DNA of 64,000 nucleotides from contig JAJPJG010000011.1 of assembly GCA_021324395.1 (NCBI GenBank), positions 62,001-126,000 on the forward strand, written 5' to 3'. The notes below the pieces were generated by a model. That model had not been told where the DNA came from. It did no database searches and was given only the letters and a program-made list of their open reading frames with translations. The stretch is from Spartobacteria bacterium. GTDB taxonomy: Bacteria; Verrucomicrobiota; Verrucomicrobiia; Chthoniobacterales; Chthoniobacteraceae. Both the position numbers and the translations under genes were made by a program. Below, piece after piece: positions 63,646 through 64,000 of the stretch; the first letter of the stretch is position 1, and each line of letters begins with the position of its first letter.

Positions 63646-64000
63646 ATGGACACAACACCCTATTGGTTCGACACCGCGCCGATCCGGGAATTTCCGAAAC
63701 TGGAGCGCGATCTGGAAGTGGATGTGGCGGTGATCGGCGGCGGGATCACAGGCATCACTGCGGCTTATCTGCTGCAGCAAAGCGGCGCTTCGGTGGCGCT
63801 GCTGGAGCGCGAGCAATTCGTCTCGCGCGACACGGGCCATACCACGGCGCATTTAACTTATGTGACCGACGTGCGACTGTCGGAACTCGTGCGCAATTTC
63901 GGCGAAAATCACGCGCAGGCGGCATGGGATGCGGGTTTGGCGGCGATTCAGCAGATTCAGGAGAACGTCAAAACGGAAGCCATCGCCTGCGAACTCGTAT
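63646..64000 (+). CDS. FAD-dependent oxidoreductase, DAO family (3' truncated by window)
   Basis: The first 118 residues of a protein that runs off the right edge. The start MDTTPYWFDTAPIREFPKLE leads into a Rossmann FAD motif, VAVIGGGITGITAAYLLQQS, then LLEREQFVSRDTGHTTAHLT, as in glycine oxidase/DadA-like enzymes and the Rieske-tailed FAD oxidoreductases. The TGHTTAHLTYVTD stretch is typical of the latter group, but the C-terminal part needed to decide is outside the window. ATG chosen at 63646. Confidence 0.8.
   Translation, partial: MDTTPYWFDTAPIREFPKLERDLEVDVAVIGGGITGITAAYLLQQSGASVALLEREQFVSRDTGHTTAHLTYVTDVRLSELVRNFGENHAQAAWDAGLAAIQQIQENVKTEAIACELV

Overview
The window looks like chromosomal DNA of a soil-type Verrucomicrobium, most likely near Chthoniobacter (Spartobacteria). 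Three observations support this. A 51-residue protein at 63429-63584 matches the small basic protein shared by Chlamydiae, Verrucomicrobia and Planctomycetes. A secreted repeat protein (5381-7414) begins with the LEPLEARIAPA-type leader common in that group. A giant exoenzyme (9459-14102) ends in the calcium-repeat and C-terminal domain typical of verrucomicrobial exoproteins. The DNA is mostly GC-rich, so long antisense frames are common and were discarded. No rRNA, CRISPR array or transposase was seen, and no gene-free stretch exceeds 300 bases.

Layout. 0-9 kb: central metabolism (GlcD-like oxidase, transaldolase, dihydrolipoyl dehydrogenase), a DEDDy nuclease, a 2OG oxygenase, the surface repeat protein, an MFS exporter and an FmdB-like protein. 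9-28 kb: the phosphoesterase/GH31 fusion, DUF4142 protein, leuS with an in-frame tandem-repeat insertion, DUF3096 peptide, aspartate aminotransferase, a double-domain nucleoside-diphosphate kinase, a ferrous-iron operon (feoA-feoA-feoB-Cys-rich peptide), an Asp-box protein, tRNA-Leu, floA with its partner, and a ClpX-like ATPase.

28-37.2 kb: an accessory block of 12 genes, all on the minus strand and partly AT-rich. It carries a papain-type protease, an SGNH hydrolase, lipoproteins, a DUF1906 protein, a protein made of 14-residue repeats, an Fn3 protein, two multi-pass membrane proteins and a peptidoglycan-binding GH75 chitosanase-like protein. One flank holds what looks like a broken-off rlmN 3' end. 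The other holds three helically phased GGGAAAACCCT-type sites facing a NarL/LuxR response regulator. This is my candidate for an undescribed system: an envelope or extracellular hydrolase module controlled by the adjacent regulator.

37-64 kb: 4-alpha-glucanotransferase, malate dehydrogenase, an azurin plus a monohaem outer-membrane barrel protein, a four-gene uronate-type operon (SDR, GH88, cupin, Gfo/Idh), a DegT aminotransferase, tRNA-Ala, a GH130/GT4 pair, a RhlE-like helicase, an erythromycin-esterase homologue, PolX, an ABC exporter permease, a YfhO-like membrane protein, a glycogen-debranching enzyme, the small basic protein and a truncated FAD oxidoreductase. Glucan handling recurs (malQ, debranching enzyme, GH31, GH130/GT4), which fits a polysaccharide-using heterotroph.
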